From contig NC_089395.1 of the NCBI RefSeq assembly GCF_003171515.1, forward strand, positions 2,294,001 through 2,358,000: a stretch of 64,000 nt of DNA, read 5' to 3'. The translations under genes were made by a program, and so were the position numbers. The notes under the pieces were generated by a model that saw only the letters and a list, made by a program, of their open reading frames with translations, was not told the DNA's origin and searched no databases. This document shows positions 43,424-54,580 of the stretch, in pieces; the first letter of the stretch is position 1; the number at the start of each line of letters is the position of its first letter. This DNA is from Pyrenophora tritici-repentis. Its lineage: Eukaryota; Ascomycota; Dothideomycetes; Pleosporales; Pleosporaceae.

Positions 43424-43978
43424 TTAACCCTTCAACGGGGCCCAGTCCTTGCGCGCCTGCTCGCTCATGAAGGGGCCGATGTAGTGCATCTTGCCGAGAG
43501 TGAATCCAGTCATCCTCAACAGCATGTACATAGTGTTGAGGTGGAAGTAGCTGTTGGGAATGACGAAGCTGGTGACGTGGTCTTCAACGGCAGTGATGTG
43601 GAGGGTCTTGCTGGCGACCTCAATGTCAAGCTTGTTCTGGGCGCTCTCGTTCCATGCCTTCTCGTCAACAGAGTCGATGACAGCAACGAGCTGCTTGAGG
43701 AAGTTGATGACGTCGTCGAGGGACTTGAAGGAGGTCGGGTCTAGAGTAGGTGACTTGGCCGAAGGCTTGGTGTTCTCCAATGGTCCGAGCATGAACTTGG
43801 CGAGGATGATGGGTTGCATGCGGAAGGGCAGCATGTCGCCGAATTGGGAGTCGAGGACCTCCTCATCGCTAGGGAGAGCCTCGTTCTTGGACTGCTCCTC
43901 CTTGGCGGTGGTGAGGAAGCTGATGGCGCTCGTAGCGATACCACGGAAAGTGGGGATAGAGGTCTTGTGGAAGGACAT
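43424..43978 (-). CDS. DUF1993 family protein (second copy in window)
   Basis: 184 residues, no intron. Matches DUF1993 along its length: N-terminal FRGIATSAISFLTTA helix, GDMLPFRMQPIILAKF, SFKSLDDVINFLKQLVAVI, and the C-terminal PNSYFHLNTMYMLLRMTG then GKMHYIGPF. It differs from the three-exon copy at 1806-2463 in having no introns and a longer middle part. Function unknown; fungal members are often highly expressed small cytosolic proteins. Confidence 0.88.
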   Translation of the reverse strand: MSFHKTSIPTFRGIATSAISFLTTAKEEQSKNEALPSDEEVLDSQFGDMLPFRMQPIILAKFMLGPLENTKPSAKSPTLDPTSFKSLDDVINFLKQLVAVIDSVDEKAWNESAQNKLDIEVASKTLHITAVEDHVTSFVIPNSYFHLNTMYMLLRMTGFTLGKMHYIGPFMSEQARKDWAPLKG

Positions 43979-44555
43979 TTTGAAGATGTGGTTGATGTAG
44001 GTGTGTGTTTGAGAGTGTAGAAAAGAGTTGTTATGATGAGTGAGAGAAAGTAAACGAAGGAAACGGGCGACCGACCGAAACCTTCATATACCTAGCGTAG
44101 CTGACCGTTGGGTACCCCGCTGACCGAGTTTGACCCACTATTCTCTGCCATAAACGTACTTCGATGGCCAGACTACGTGTGCCACCTTAACTCCATTAGC
44201 GTAGTGGAGATTTACTTATTTCATGTGCTATGTGAAGCTAGAACATCGAGAGATACATCTAGTCATTACAAATCGCTTACAAAGATAAAATCATGCACAA
44301 TTCAAGGTATACCGGAAGCATTGAGTTTGTAGTATCTGTGAGCGCTTGAACTCATTGTTGTCGACCTCGGGTCATCGGTGCAAATACAGCCTGCGTTTCT
44401 ACAAGATTTTCCACTAAGGGCACGGACCTCCCAAATTCTACATTCGCCACCTACCGTTTTCGCCCAAGCATTAATCTCCCCGAAACCACACCTCACGTGT
44501 TGTCATCAGGCTATCGAAGCATCTAGAATAAGAGATACTTCAGGGTGTATCAGAA

Positions 44556-46094
44556 ATGGCGAAACGAAAGCGCAACAACGTGCAGACGAATGCTGTGAAG
44601 AAACAGACCCTCAGCCTCCCGAGTCCACCCCAAGATGCAAACCCCCTGGAACCAGCGAGTGTACACTCAGTCATCTCATCTGAAGAGATTGAGGTCGCCG
44701 TGGAAACTCTCCAAATGCTTTCGGAGCATCCGCTCTTGATCAAGTCAAAAGCGTGCAAAGAGCTTAGGACGGCTGTGTATGACTTTCGTCAAGCATGCAC
44801 CACTGGCCTCAACTCAGCTGGTACGTCTGAGATCCTTACCGAAATCATAAGAGACTAAATAAATCCCCAGAGGGCAGCAACCTCACTGCACGCATCTCAG
44901 CAGCGCTCACAGATGCCAAATATATGGAGGCGCTCATCTTACTGGCAGAGATGCGCATTAGAAAAGACACACCAACACTGGGTGCCCTTTGTCGCTGGGT
45001 GCGCACTCTAGACGTAGTCTCTGGGCTCTCAATTCACGTGCAAGTGCCTAGTCAGAATGTGGTTGGTACTAATGCGCAGAACGATGAGTTGATTCGGGTG
45101 TTGGACTCTATACTAAGGGTCACTGGACCAACTGATACAACATCCCATGGAGTAGGCGTCGCATCAGGCATCTCACTACAAGATACGTGGGATCTACGAA
45201 GCACCAGTAACCCGACTCGTCAGACACGTCGCAGAATTGAGGACAAGTCAATCTTCAAATCATGCTCTCCGGACCTCAAAGATCGATTCCGCATTATCGA
45301 AACCACACCCGGACTTCAGCGCAAACCGCCGAACCTTCATCCAGCCATCTTGTACGCATCGCAAGATGATACTGTACTACTTGGCAAAGGCCCGAAAACG
45401 GAATGCTTTAAGCACCCAATTGTACCCAACCTCCGCCTCATCAAAGACGTACTATCTCCTGAGGAGTGCTCCGCAATCATCGCAGCAGGGGAGACTATAG
45501 AATTCATCCCAGATGCACCCATGCGACCGCAAGGCGAAGATACGAGCGTGCTTGCACACAATTTCTACTGGATCGTCGACCAAGCTTTCCACGACAGGCT
45601 CTGGGATAGAGTCAAGGCTTTTGTACCAGAGAATGTGGCTGGCAAACAAGTACGCGGCATCAACCGACGTTTCAGAGTATACAGATATGTGCCTGGCGCC
45701 GAGTATCGTTGTCACATCGGTAAATATCATACCCCTTTTTGTGCTGCAGAAGCTAACCCATGCAGATGGCGCATGGCCACCGTCTGGAATCAACCCTGAG
45801 ACAGACGCTTATCAATACGATGCCTCGCCTCCCAACGCTCGCCAATCTTCGCTATTCACGTTCCTTATTTACCTCAACGACGAGTTCAAGGGCGGCGAGA
45901 CGACGTTCTTCATCCCGAGTGTAAAGGAAGGTGTCATCAACGCGTATCCGGTTAAACCAATCATGGGCAGTGTGGCTGTGTTTCCGCACGGTGAGGCTCA
46001 AGGTGCGTTGCTGCATGAGGGAACGGGTGTGGTGGAAGGTGCCAAGTATGTGATTAGGACAGATGTCGAGTATGATGTTGATGCCACGGTCTGA
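44556..46094 (+). CDS. Prolyl 4-hydroxylase-type 2-oxoglutarate/Fe(II) oxygenase
   Basis: 480 residues in three exons: 44556-44820, 44871-45719 and 45766-46094 (50- and 46-bp introns). The catalytic P4Hc domain is C-terminal: H370 and D372 (HIDGAWPPSG, with the Asp codon split by the second intron), FLIYLNDEFKGGETTFF, H455 in ALLHEGTGV, and K465 for 2-oxoglutarate. The N-terminal 200 residues are basic then helical, without a domain I know. No signal peptide, so it should be cytosolic or nuclear; it may act on a non-collagen substrate. It is 1.6 kb from the repeat precursor at 47650, but a link is speculative. Confidence 0.85.
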
Positions 46095-47649
46095 AGACAT
46101 GGCTCTTGTTTGTAATCGGAAAGAAAAGTGTATATCAAGTGGCGTTATTACGGCAAGCCAATGCGATGCAAATCTTAGATATAGTACTGTTCTACCTACG
46201 CGGCTACATTACCAAAATCCCCTCCTACAGGTACCGGCCTAACTCTTCCACCACTTCAGATCAAACTCTGAAACAAGCACACAAGATCGCGAACAGGTTG
46301 TAATACTCGCACTCACAAAGCCCGTGCGGGCATGTATACGTAGGTAGATCAGTCGACTATAGCGACAAGACCTACCGCAGGACTGAAACCCTACTCTCAC
46401 TATTTCCACAAAGATAAGCGCACTCGTTCTCACCTTCCTGCCCAGCTCGATCTGTAACAACAGAGACAAGAACATCAGACCCCAAACATCCGGAAAATCC
46501 GCTTACATGAACGATTTGAAAATGCTACCGGTCTTTTCCCCTTCAAACACGAGCTTACGTTCGGGGCCGAACGGCCCGGGGTGAGAGGTCAACACCCAAT
46601 ATATATGATTTTATATAGTTAGTTACAGATTCCGTGATTATTTTGCGAAAAGATGTGCTGCCTATCTGGAAAGATTATTGTATTTAACTTGGCAAAAGAA
46701 ACATGCACACATCAACGCTATCATGCAAACAAAACACCTCAATCAACAAACAACCCACCGAAGAAGTTCCGAAAACAAACGCCCCCACCGACGACGACGA
46801 CCATGAATGCTTGAAACTCCGGATCTTCTCTACCCACGTACCCCTACCAAAGAAATTCGAAAAATTTGGCGTATACACATCATTCTTACACTGGCAGAAA
46901 GTGCCCGTGATTACCCAAGTCAGCTGCCTAGGGTTGAATATAGGGATGTCACTGTACGCAAACCGGATAGTCAGTGGGGCCGAACTACTGCTACTTGCTT
47001 TGTTACAGTACGTCATCTTGTTTTTGGGAGCTCTATTCATGCCGAAATGATAATCAAAACTTTGCTTTACACAAGTAAAACGCTCTCGATACTGTTTGAC
47101 GTGGTTGCCGGGTATGGCAGCTTCTTTGATCCTTGGCTGCTCTTGGATGTAATTTGTAGTCGCCCTGGTGAGAGGAAGTATGGGGATGACGGCGAGAACT
47201 GGCAGGGTGTGGCTTGGGTCGGGGTTGGAATCGGAAATAGCGTTGTACCGGTGGAGGGCGAGAGAGAGAAAGAGAGAGATAGATGTCATATTCAGTGTTT
47301 TTCAACCATGACCCCCTAAACCCAAGGCAAATCCACATCAATATCAAGCAAAACACATCACAAAAGAACTTTCGCAAACAGAGCCGAAAGCGAAAGAGTA
47401 GTTTGAAGATCAGTGGTATTCTGTCGATCTATTCCATTACCTAATGGTATCTACACATAAATACAAGTTCATGCAATGCTGAACATTCGTGGGTCAGGCT
47501 ATAAACGAGTGTATGTCGGACCCCAAACCGGGGGGCCCAAATGATAATACAGGGGAGGCATAAAAGGAAAAAAAAATAAACGGTAGAAGCACAAAGAGAA
47601 ATTACTCAGTGTCGGTATCAAACTCCAATCCAGTCTCTGCGGCTTTGAT
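46095..47649. other. 1.55-kb region without a recognised gene
   Basis: A 201-codon open frame on the - strand (47289-46684) overlaps others on the + strand. None has a domain or splice support. 3' ends of the P4H-like gene and the repeat precursor lie here. Confidence 0.35.
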
Positions 47650-48846
47650 CTAAGCATTGGCCTTCTTACCTCCCTTGTTGGCCTTGCCGGCATGGTGAGG
47701 AGTGCGGGTCTCGATGTCAGCGTCGCGCTGTGCCTTCTTGCCACCCTTCTTAGCCTTTCCAGCGTGGTGGGGTTCGCGGGTCTCGATCTCAGACTCGATA
47801 TCGCGCTGTGCCTTGGCTCCGCCGTTCTTGCCGGCTTTGTTGGCCTTGCCGGCGTGGTGAGGAGTGCGGGCCTCGATGTCAACGTCGCGCTGGGCCTTCT
47901 TACCACCCTTCTTGGCCTTTCCAGCGTGGTGAGGAGCGCGGGTCTCAAGGTCGTCAGTCTCGTCTTCCTCAACATCACGCTGTGCCTTCTTGCCGCCCTT
48001 GTTGGCCTTTCCGGCGTGGTGCGGATCACGCTGGTGAAGGTCTGCAAAGTGTGCGTCCTCCTCTTCCTGAGTGGCAAACTCTTGAGCCTCAGCGTCACGC
48101 TGAGCCTTCTTGCCACCCTTGTTGGCCTTGCCGGCATGGTGAGGATCACGTGTGTGAAGGTCAGCGAAGTGGGCGTCCTCTTCGGCTTGAGTAGCGAACT
48201 CCTCATCCCGCTGGTGTAGGTCGGCGAAGTGAGCATCCTCCTCTTCCTGTGTAGCGAACTCCTGAGCCTCAGCATCACGCTGGGCCTTCTTGCCGCCCTT
48301 TTTGGCCTTGCCGGCATGGTGAGGATCACGTGTGTGGAGGTCGGCGAAGTGAGCGTCCTCCTCTTCTTGTGTAGCGAATTCTTGAGCCTCAGCGTTACGC
48401 TGGGCCTTCTTGCCACCCTTTTTAGCCTTGCCGGCGTGGTGGGGCTGGCGGCGGTCGATGGTCAGGATGAGGTTGCCATTCTTGTCCTTCTGCTCAGCAG
48501 AGCGCTGTGCCTTGGCTCCGCCATTCTTGCCACCCTTGGCCTTGCCAGCGTGGTGAGGAGCACGAGTGTGGAGGTCGGCAAAGTGAGCATCCTCTTCTTC
48601 CTGGGTAGCAAACTCTTGAGCCTCAGCGTCACGCTGGGCCTTCTTGCCACCCTTGTTGGCCTTGCCGGCGTGGTGGCGTGCCTCTATTGAACGGCCTGCG
48701 AGGGCAGAAACAAGGTTGGCAACATTGATAGGACCGCTTCCTTGCATGCGTGCCTTGACGGCATTGTCGACAACCTTGTTGTTGGGAACCACGTAAGCAG
48801 TGGTGGTAGCTCCAAGAGCCAAAAGTGTGATAGCGGAGAACCTCAT
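47650..48846 (-). CDS. Secreted ten-repeat precursor protein, candidate RiPP precursor
   Basis: 398 residues, single exon. Signal peptide MRFSAITLLALGATTTA, then a leader to residue 57. Ten repeats of a basic unit, HHAGKA-(K/N)-KGGKKAQR or close variants, start at residues 58, 98, 136, 176, 236, 276, 306, 330, 360 and 384. Nine are preceded by Arg-X-Pro (X = A, D, E, Q or T); the first follows Arg directly, which marks His-His as the likely mature N-terminus. Repeats alternate with acidic spacers such as EFATQEEEDAHFADLH. No cysteine, and the only Tyr is in the leader. Arg before each X-Pro dipeptide suggests endoprotease cleavage followed by an X-Pro/X-Ala dipeptidyl peptidase, as in yeast alpha-factor maturation. 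A UstYa-family oxidase starts 1.25 kb away in the opposite direction. It could instead be a repetitive wall or effector protein. Confidence 0.75.
   Translation of the reverse strand: MRFSAITLLALGATTTAYVVPNNKVVDNAVKARMQGSGPINVANLVSALAGRSIEARHHAGKANKGGKKAQRDAEAQEFATQEEEDAHFADLHTRAPHHAGKAKGGKNGGAKAQRSAEQKDKNGNLILTIDRRQPHHAGKAKKGGKKAQRNAEAQEFATQEEEDAHFADLHTRDPHHAGKAKKGGKKAQRDAEAQEFATQEEEDAHFADLHQRDEEFATQAEEDAHFADLHTRDPHHAGKANKGGKKAQRDAEAQEFATQEEEDAHFADLHQRDPHHAGKANKGGKKAQRDVEEDETDDLETRAPHHAGKAKKGGKKAQRDVDIEARTPHHAGKANKAGKNGGAKAQRDIESEIETREPHHAGKAKKGGKKAQRDADIETRTPHHAGKANKGGKKANA
47653..48675 (-). repeat. Tandem coding repeats of the precursor
   Basis: Ten units of 15-19 codons for the basic HHAGKA module, separated by spacers of 7 to 43 codons. 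Long spacers (23 codons) in the N-terminal half are nearly identical; short ones (7-13 codons) are in the C-terminal half. The units share sequence at DNA level, so they can expand or contract by unequal crossing over. Confidence 0.85.
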
Positions 48847-50092
48847 ATTGAAAAAATGTGAAGAATGTGTCGAATAGAAAAGACTGGTATGATATCAGAT
48901 GAATGTAATAAGATCTGCCAGCAGAGAATAGAAGGAATGAAACCGAACTGAGCAGTAGTGAGAATGAATGAGCACGTTCAACGTTGGATGCCCTTTCTTC
49001 TTGGATGGTGGACATACTTTATAACTGGACTTGATCTCCACAGACGGATGGTTACTTGCGTGCACCCTCAGGGCCTGATACAGTATCGCATTGTTCAGCG
49101 GAGATGGCATGGAAGTCTAATCCCGGTCAGTTACGTCCGTCTTTCCAATCTGACAGCGGAGACGGCTGCGTCGTTTGCGGTACGCCAAACACTGGCAGTC
49201 GTGATACAGCGTCTTCCACTAACGGCGAGGCTGCAGGCACAGGCTCGAGTCAATGCGTTGGTCTTGCGGGACATGCTCGCCTAATCCCGCAATCCTGCCA
49301 TGCGGTTCAGATATGGACTGGCAGGAGACGTGACGTGCAGGTCAGAGACTGACAGGAGGCCGCTCATTGGCCCGCACTTCAGTCAGCGCGATCGCTTCCA
49401 AGCATGGAACTGTGCTGTTCCCTGCGATTCTATCCAAACCAATGCTTTTGTCGTATTATTCCCGCTGTCCAGGTGGAGAATTTTGTTGCAAATGCGTTGC
49501 AGCAGGTCAAGTCAAGCCCGGCGCTAGCGCTAACACTTGTTTTGCCTAGCGCGCCAAGCTGAAACGATGGTGTAGTGTGTGAACGACCGCTCTTGGCTAT
49601 AGTGTCCACTACGAAACCCGTCCCTCCGCTCAGCCAACGGGATACCTGAGACACGCCGCATTGAACGTCTCAGGCGCCTTGGAAAAAAGCTTGTCGAGGC
49701 CTAATTCTCGCAACGAGGTGTGTGCAAGGCTACTGCTGCCTGGTAGACAGCCCTGTAGAACTCCATTGACCGAGGAGGCGGCGTCGTTTGACAAGTCCGC
49801 GTTTCGGGGAACCTAGCTAAATGCGATACTCTACACGTATGGGACGTCCGCGTCCTATGCCGCTGGCGCTTCTTTTCTTCTTGACTTGTTCATTCAACCG
49901 AGGACTGTTCCTTTCTTTTTTCTGCCCGTAGTCCCAGGAGTCCATCTTTCTTAACTTTCTTCCAAGGTCTGGCCAACACCATCTTATTTTTTCTCCATCG
50001 CAGGTCGATTAATATTATTACATTTTGCTCTTATTCTTTAGGCCTTTATCTATACACAAACCATCGTATTACGCCTGCATCAACACCTAATC
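48847..50092. promoter_or_regulatory. Divergent intergenic region shared by the repeat precursor and the UstYa-like gene
   Basis: 1246 bp between two divergent start codons, holding both promoters. I see pyrimidine-rich tracts before the UstYa start (about 49870-50050) but no operator I can name. A shared upstream region would allow joint regulation. This is inference from layout. Confidence 0.4.
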
Positions 50093-50921
50093 ATGGAGAA
50101 GTACACAGACTCCAGCTCTGTCCAGTCCGACTCGGAGAATGCAGCCTTCCTCAACACACAGTACCAGAAGGAGGAAAGACAACAACGGCGGAGTTACATC
50201 TATCTCACGCTGTTCAACCTTTTCCTATTCACACTATCCATACTGTCATTGATATGCACTGTCATGTCTCAAAAGGACACAGCGGGCCATTCAACGGCAG
50301 CTTTGTATGATCAATTCGACATGTTCTGTATGTTCTACGCACCTACCTCTACAGCCATCTCAGCAACTAACACATTGCCCAGCCCCCACCATGCACGTGG
50401 TCGAATACTCAAAGACAACATTCGAGCTACCCGAACCCCTGGAATCATCCGTCTACGTCGGCATCAGCAACGAAACCGAGGACGCATGGATGGACATTGC
50501 CTACCTCCCCGACCAAATGGTATCCAAGGAGGACTTCCCCAAGCTCAACATGCCCGACGACGCCCTGCAAGTCACGGACCCCAAGACGGGCGAAACAGGC
50601 TACCGCGTCGGCCTCGAGGTCTTCCACCAACTACACTGCTTGAACATGCTCCGCATGGCCACTCTTCCCGAGCACTATACCAAGCTCGAATGGAGCGACA
50701 CAAACGACAAGCCCGAGCGCGTGCGCGCTCATCTCGATCATTGCATTGAAGTTCTTCGTCTGAACCTCATGTGCCTCTCCGATGTCAACGTCTTCACCTT
50801 CCACCCTAAACCTGGCAAGGAGGGATATTGGCCAGAGTACAACTCGCAGCACGTGTGCAGGAATTTTGATCAGATCAAAGATTGGGCACGTGCAAATGCC
50901 ATGCCTTATGCTGAGGTGTAA
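50093..50921 (+). CDS. UstYa-family (DUF3328) oxidase
   Basis: 257 residues. Exon 1 50093-50327, 55-bp intron (GTATGT...CCCAG), exon 2 50383-50921; the split codon gives Ser in DMFSPTMHVV. One transmembrane segment at about residues 34-58 (SYIYLTLFNLFLFTLSILSL), with a short cytosolic N-terminus. The two HxxHC motifs that define the family are HQLHC (160-164) and HLDHC (195-199), the first followed by LNMLR and the second by IEVLR. UstYa proteins are copper-type oxidases or cyclases that modify core peptides of fungal RiPPs (ustiloxin, phomopsin, asperipin, victorin); some act on other metabolites. The neighbour, a secreted multi-repeat precursor, makes a RiPP role likely here. Confidence 0.9.
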
Positions 50922-52401
50922 GCATGGGGTTTGGGTATGAGAATGACGTGTGTTGCACCTGTGTGACAGAAGTTTGTAGATATACTTGGATATGATGTTT
51001 GTGTATATAGTGGGTTTCGCTTGATCTGCAACAGTCTTGATTTGACTGTGTGAGAGCCACGAGATGAATACCAGAAATGGACATATTGATATTGCTACAC
51101 TTTTGAATCTGTCTGTGCGCCTTTTTTACTGTACGATATTGTAGCTGTGCTGGGTTATGACACGAAGATGTACATACACCGTTTAACCCACCGGCCAACA
51201 TCCCACAACTTTTGTCTCAAAATCACAAATCACAATCAAACGTCACATGTTCCATCCTCCATCCCTCCCCATAACAATAATAAATTAAATACCCTCCTGT
51301 CCTTCAAACAAGTAAAAACTGTCAAAACAAATAAACAAACAAACAAGCCAACCCTGCGCTCATCATAGAACGTCGCAAGAAGGAATTAGTCCCGGGCAAA
51401 CAACAACAACGCGCGACGGATAGAAACAAAACAAACGATTTAGTTCGATTTTCTTAGGAACGTTTGGTGTGTGGGTGGGATATAATCTCCATGACAACTG
51501 AAACTTATTCGCAAAAATTTAGCTACAGGCCATGAATCCATATACCTATTGGAAATAATTCACAATGCTTTCTTAACGGTCTTGAATGCCAATATCCCTG
51601 ATCTCCTATAGGACAATTAAACTGTAAAATACAATGACATTCTCCTCTCCAAAACATAATAGAACAAACAGTAAACTCACAAACACCTACACTACTCGGT
51701 CCGACACATTCACCCCATCCAAATAACAAAACATGAGAGTTACCTGCAAAAAGTTTCCACTTCCGTTCTTCCATTGTTATGATCCCATACCCAATGTATA
51801 CACAGTCTACATAAACACTTACCGTTACAGTTATCGGATCATGTCGTTGTCATCGCACGGATATCCACAGCGCCGAAGAACCAAATGCATGAAGAGTAGG
51901 AGTTTCAGCACTGATAATCACATCTTATCACATCCCATCACCCTGCAAACATATGTAAAAGCAACGGACAACAAAACGAACGGAGCTGGGATATGTGCGA
52001 AAGCAAAACAAACAGAGAGCGTACGCTGAATCTGTACTAGGATATGTAATGCGATTTTAGTACTGGCTTTTCTCATTTTGTAATGCACCCATGAAGAATT
52101 TACTTGTACTCCACACGGTAATGCAAACGGAAGGAATAGATGTATGAAGAAAAAAATAAGTCTATAACAAAACGCTATCATTACCAGATAGACACAAAGC
52201 TATAGACAAGACAAGTCATCCACCATCATCATCCATTCCACATCAACACTTCCTTCGCATGTATTCAACCTCGGTTCCGGAACAGAGGGGTGGGAGGGGC
52301 ACAAAAGGGTATCCAGACTCCAACCCAATGCCACACACCGCGTTTATCCAACAAAGCTTTTATTGCGAGAGACGAGAACGAGTAAAACGCACACGCATTA
52401 C
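50922..52401. other. 1.5-kb intergenic region
   Basis: 3' regions of the UstYa-like and CAP genes (convergent). A-rich with several short open frames; no coding or repeat signal I can support. Confidence 0.4.
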
Positions 52402-54212
52402 TCAACCAGCGTGTTCTACAATCTCACTGACCAACTTGCCGTCTTTGATGTAGCTCCTGAGCTGTTCTGGCAGCGGATTTTCTGTGTAGTCGTCTTCGGT
52501 GGGAAGGTTGATGTTGATGCTGCTGCATTTGCTTGTGAAGACTTCGGTGGCTAATGAGTCCTTGGACAGGTATACAGTGGCGCCGTCGACTTGATCTAAC
52601 AGGATGGTGGGTAGGGTGCCGAGGACCTGGAGGGCAAAGTTGGGGCACTTGATCACGTCCACGGAGCTGACTAGCGAATCAATGATGAGGGATGTGCGGG
52701 AGCTGTTATCGAGCGAGAGCGCGTTCGCCTTGCCGTTGATGCGGATGGTCGTGTTCTTGCAGCGGGAGATGAGGATGGAGTGGTTGATTTCGGCATCAAT
52801 TTCGATCATCTCGCCTGGAGAGTCGAAGTTGTCCTGTTAAACGTTAGTATTTAACCTTAATACTCCTGAGTCTAACCAGTGGAATGCTTACTATTATCCA
52901 CTTATTTCCGTCCAGTTCCTTCTTGGGGGGCTTCTTGGTCCGCATGCTTTCAGGCTTCTTCGCCTTTGGCGGCGCAGGGCTCTTACTCCTGCCCAAACTG
53001 CCGGTGCTATCACTGCGTGTGGGTACAGGTGCAGTCGCTCGCAGCGACGGGTTCTTGTGTGTCATTTGGCTTGGGTCGACCTTCTTCAATCCCTTGGTAA
53101 CGTCTGATCCCTTGTTGAGATCACCAAAGACGGCGTTCATGTCGGGTGTGGCCTTTTTCGCTGCCGGCGCCGCGCCTGGTGGTGGTGGAGGACCTGGTGG
53201 TGGGGGAGGACCGGGCGGCGGTGGGATACCCCCTGCGGGAGGAGCTGGAGGCATGCTAGAAGTGGCCGAAAGACCTTTTGCGGCTTCTTTGGCATCGATG
53301 CCGTTGCTGTTCCAGGCAACGCCAGTAGCGTGGTGCTTCTTGGCGTATTCGGAGAGAGCTTTGAAGAGCTTGTAGTACGCCTGGACCCATTTGACGTGGG
53401 CTTCGCCCTCCGGCCTGTGCATGTTAGCATGGTATTGTAGGAGTAATCAATTGCCGTACTTGTCGCGGTACTCCTTAAGCACCTTGTTGCCGTACATCTG
53501 AGCCCCACCAACCAGCTCATTGATGTGCTCATGGGGCTTCATGCCTCCACCTTGGCCAATTGCGACCCATCCAAGCGACCCAACACCATCCGCGACCATG
53601 GAAAGGGAATCTTTGAGCGCCGCGTCTCGGTTGCTCTGTCGGAACTCGTCTGTCTTCTCCATGCTCGCCTGAAGATCCTTGAGAAGTTCCATAAGGGTAC
53701 GGTCATCGGGTTTCTTGGCCTTGTTGGCAATGAAGAGGAATTGGCGCTGGGCGGCGAATGCCCCTTCAACTGCCTTGGACTGGCCCTCGATGACGCTTCC
53801 CAACTTGCCGCTCAACTCCAACCAGTCCTTTAGTTCTGAGTTGACCAGCTCGTCAAAGGCCTCAATTGCTGGCGGGACGCTCTCTGCAACGACTTTTGGT
53901 GCACCGACACTGGCAATTCCTGCCGTCACACCTGGTGTGGCATCTGTGGAGGCTCCATTGAGGCTGTCAACTCCGCTGTTCGGGAGGACGGTGCTGGCGA
54001 TGTCTTCGAGGCGCGATGTAGCAGCTTCAAGCCTACGTACGAACGACGTCAGTACATTGTTTCCTGTGACGCGAATCTGCCCATGTCGAATGTGGGCTTT
54101 TCCGGGCTCGCGGGCCATGGTTGGGAGTGCTCATAGGGTGTTGTAGGAGAGTTGTCTGGAAAGAAACTCACCGCTTGATGAGGGTAGTTAGATTATTCAT
54201 GTTGTTCGCCAT
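52402..54212 (-). CDS. Adenylyl cyclase-associated protein (CAP/Srv2)
   Basis: 522 residues in four exons: 54212-54172, 54032-53460, 53414-52892 and 52833-52402; introns of 139, 45 and 58 bp. The N-terminal cyclase-binding coiled coil reads NLTTLIKRLEAATSRLEDIA, followed by the helical folded domain (GWVAIGQGGGMKPHEHINEL; HVKWVQAYYKLFKALSEY). The centre is a run of Pro with Gly (residues about 290-320), then a WH2-like region (MTHKNPSLR). The C-terminal CARP beta-helix binds actin (KWIIDNFDSPGEMIEID; ILISRCKNTTIRINGKA; VYLSKDS). It recycles cofilin-bound actin and links Ras to adenylyl cyclase. An open frame extending into the first intron (MAREPGK...) is not exonic. Confidence 0.93.
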
Positions 54213-54580
54213 GCGGGGAAGGCACGTCGCAGTGTTTGTAGGGAAGGTGCGTAGGTCCAGACAGATCACTTTATGCTTGGGGTCGGGCAGGGGCAGCTGC
54301 GACGTGCTGCAATCTTGAGAATGGTTTAGGTCGTTGAAGGAAAGGTGATTTATTTGAACACAAAAGCGCCTCTAGATGTGTCCACGCTGGCGAATATAGG
54401 AATACTATAGGTAAGGAGTAGATGTGGGAGAGTAGTTCAAAGCGTCGACAGTCCGAGGCGCATGGGCTACGGCAGCCCACGTTGCGCTAGCTGTCTGCAG
54501 CCAAGACCGGGCCATTAGGCATTAGCTTACCTAGGCCGAAACCTTGGAAGCGCGTCACTTCACGCATCACAGCATCCAGC

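Noticed and set aside
44556..46094. P4H-like enzyme as part of the RiPP cluster
   Set aside because: It lacks a signal peptide and looks like a general cytosolic oxygenase; only proximity suggests a link.
46684..47289. 201-codon - strand open frame
   Set aside because: Low-complexity, overlaps equally open + strand frames, no splice or family support.
47653..48675. CRISPR-like or satellite array
   Set aside because: The periodicity is codon-based and in frame with a signal-peptide protein; spacers are related to each other.
50093..50749. 218-codon frame starting at the UstYa start
   Set aside because: It reads through the intron at 50328-50382 into a wrong frame; splicing gives the HxxHC motifs.
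53447..54118. MAREPGK... as the N-terminus of CAP
   Set aside because: The first CAP exon is at 54212-54172 (NLTTLIKR), and the frame before 54033 is intron.
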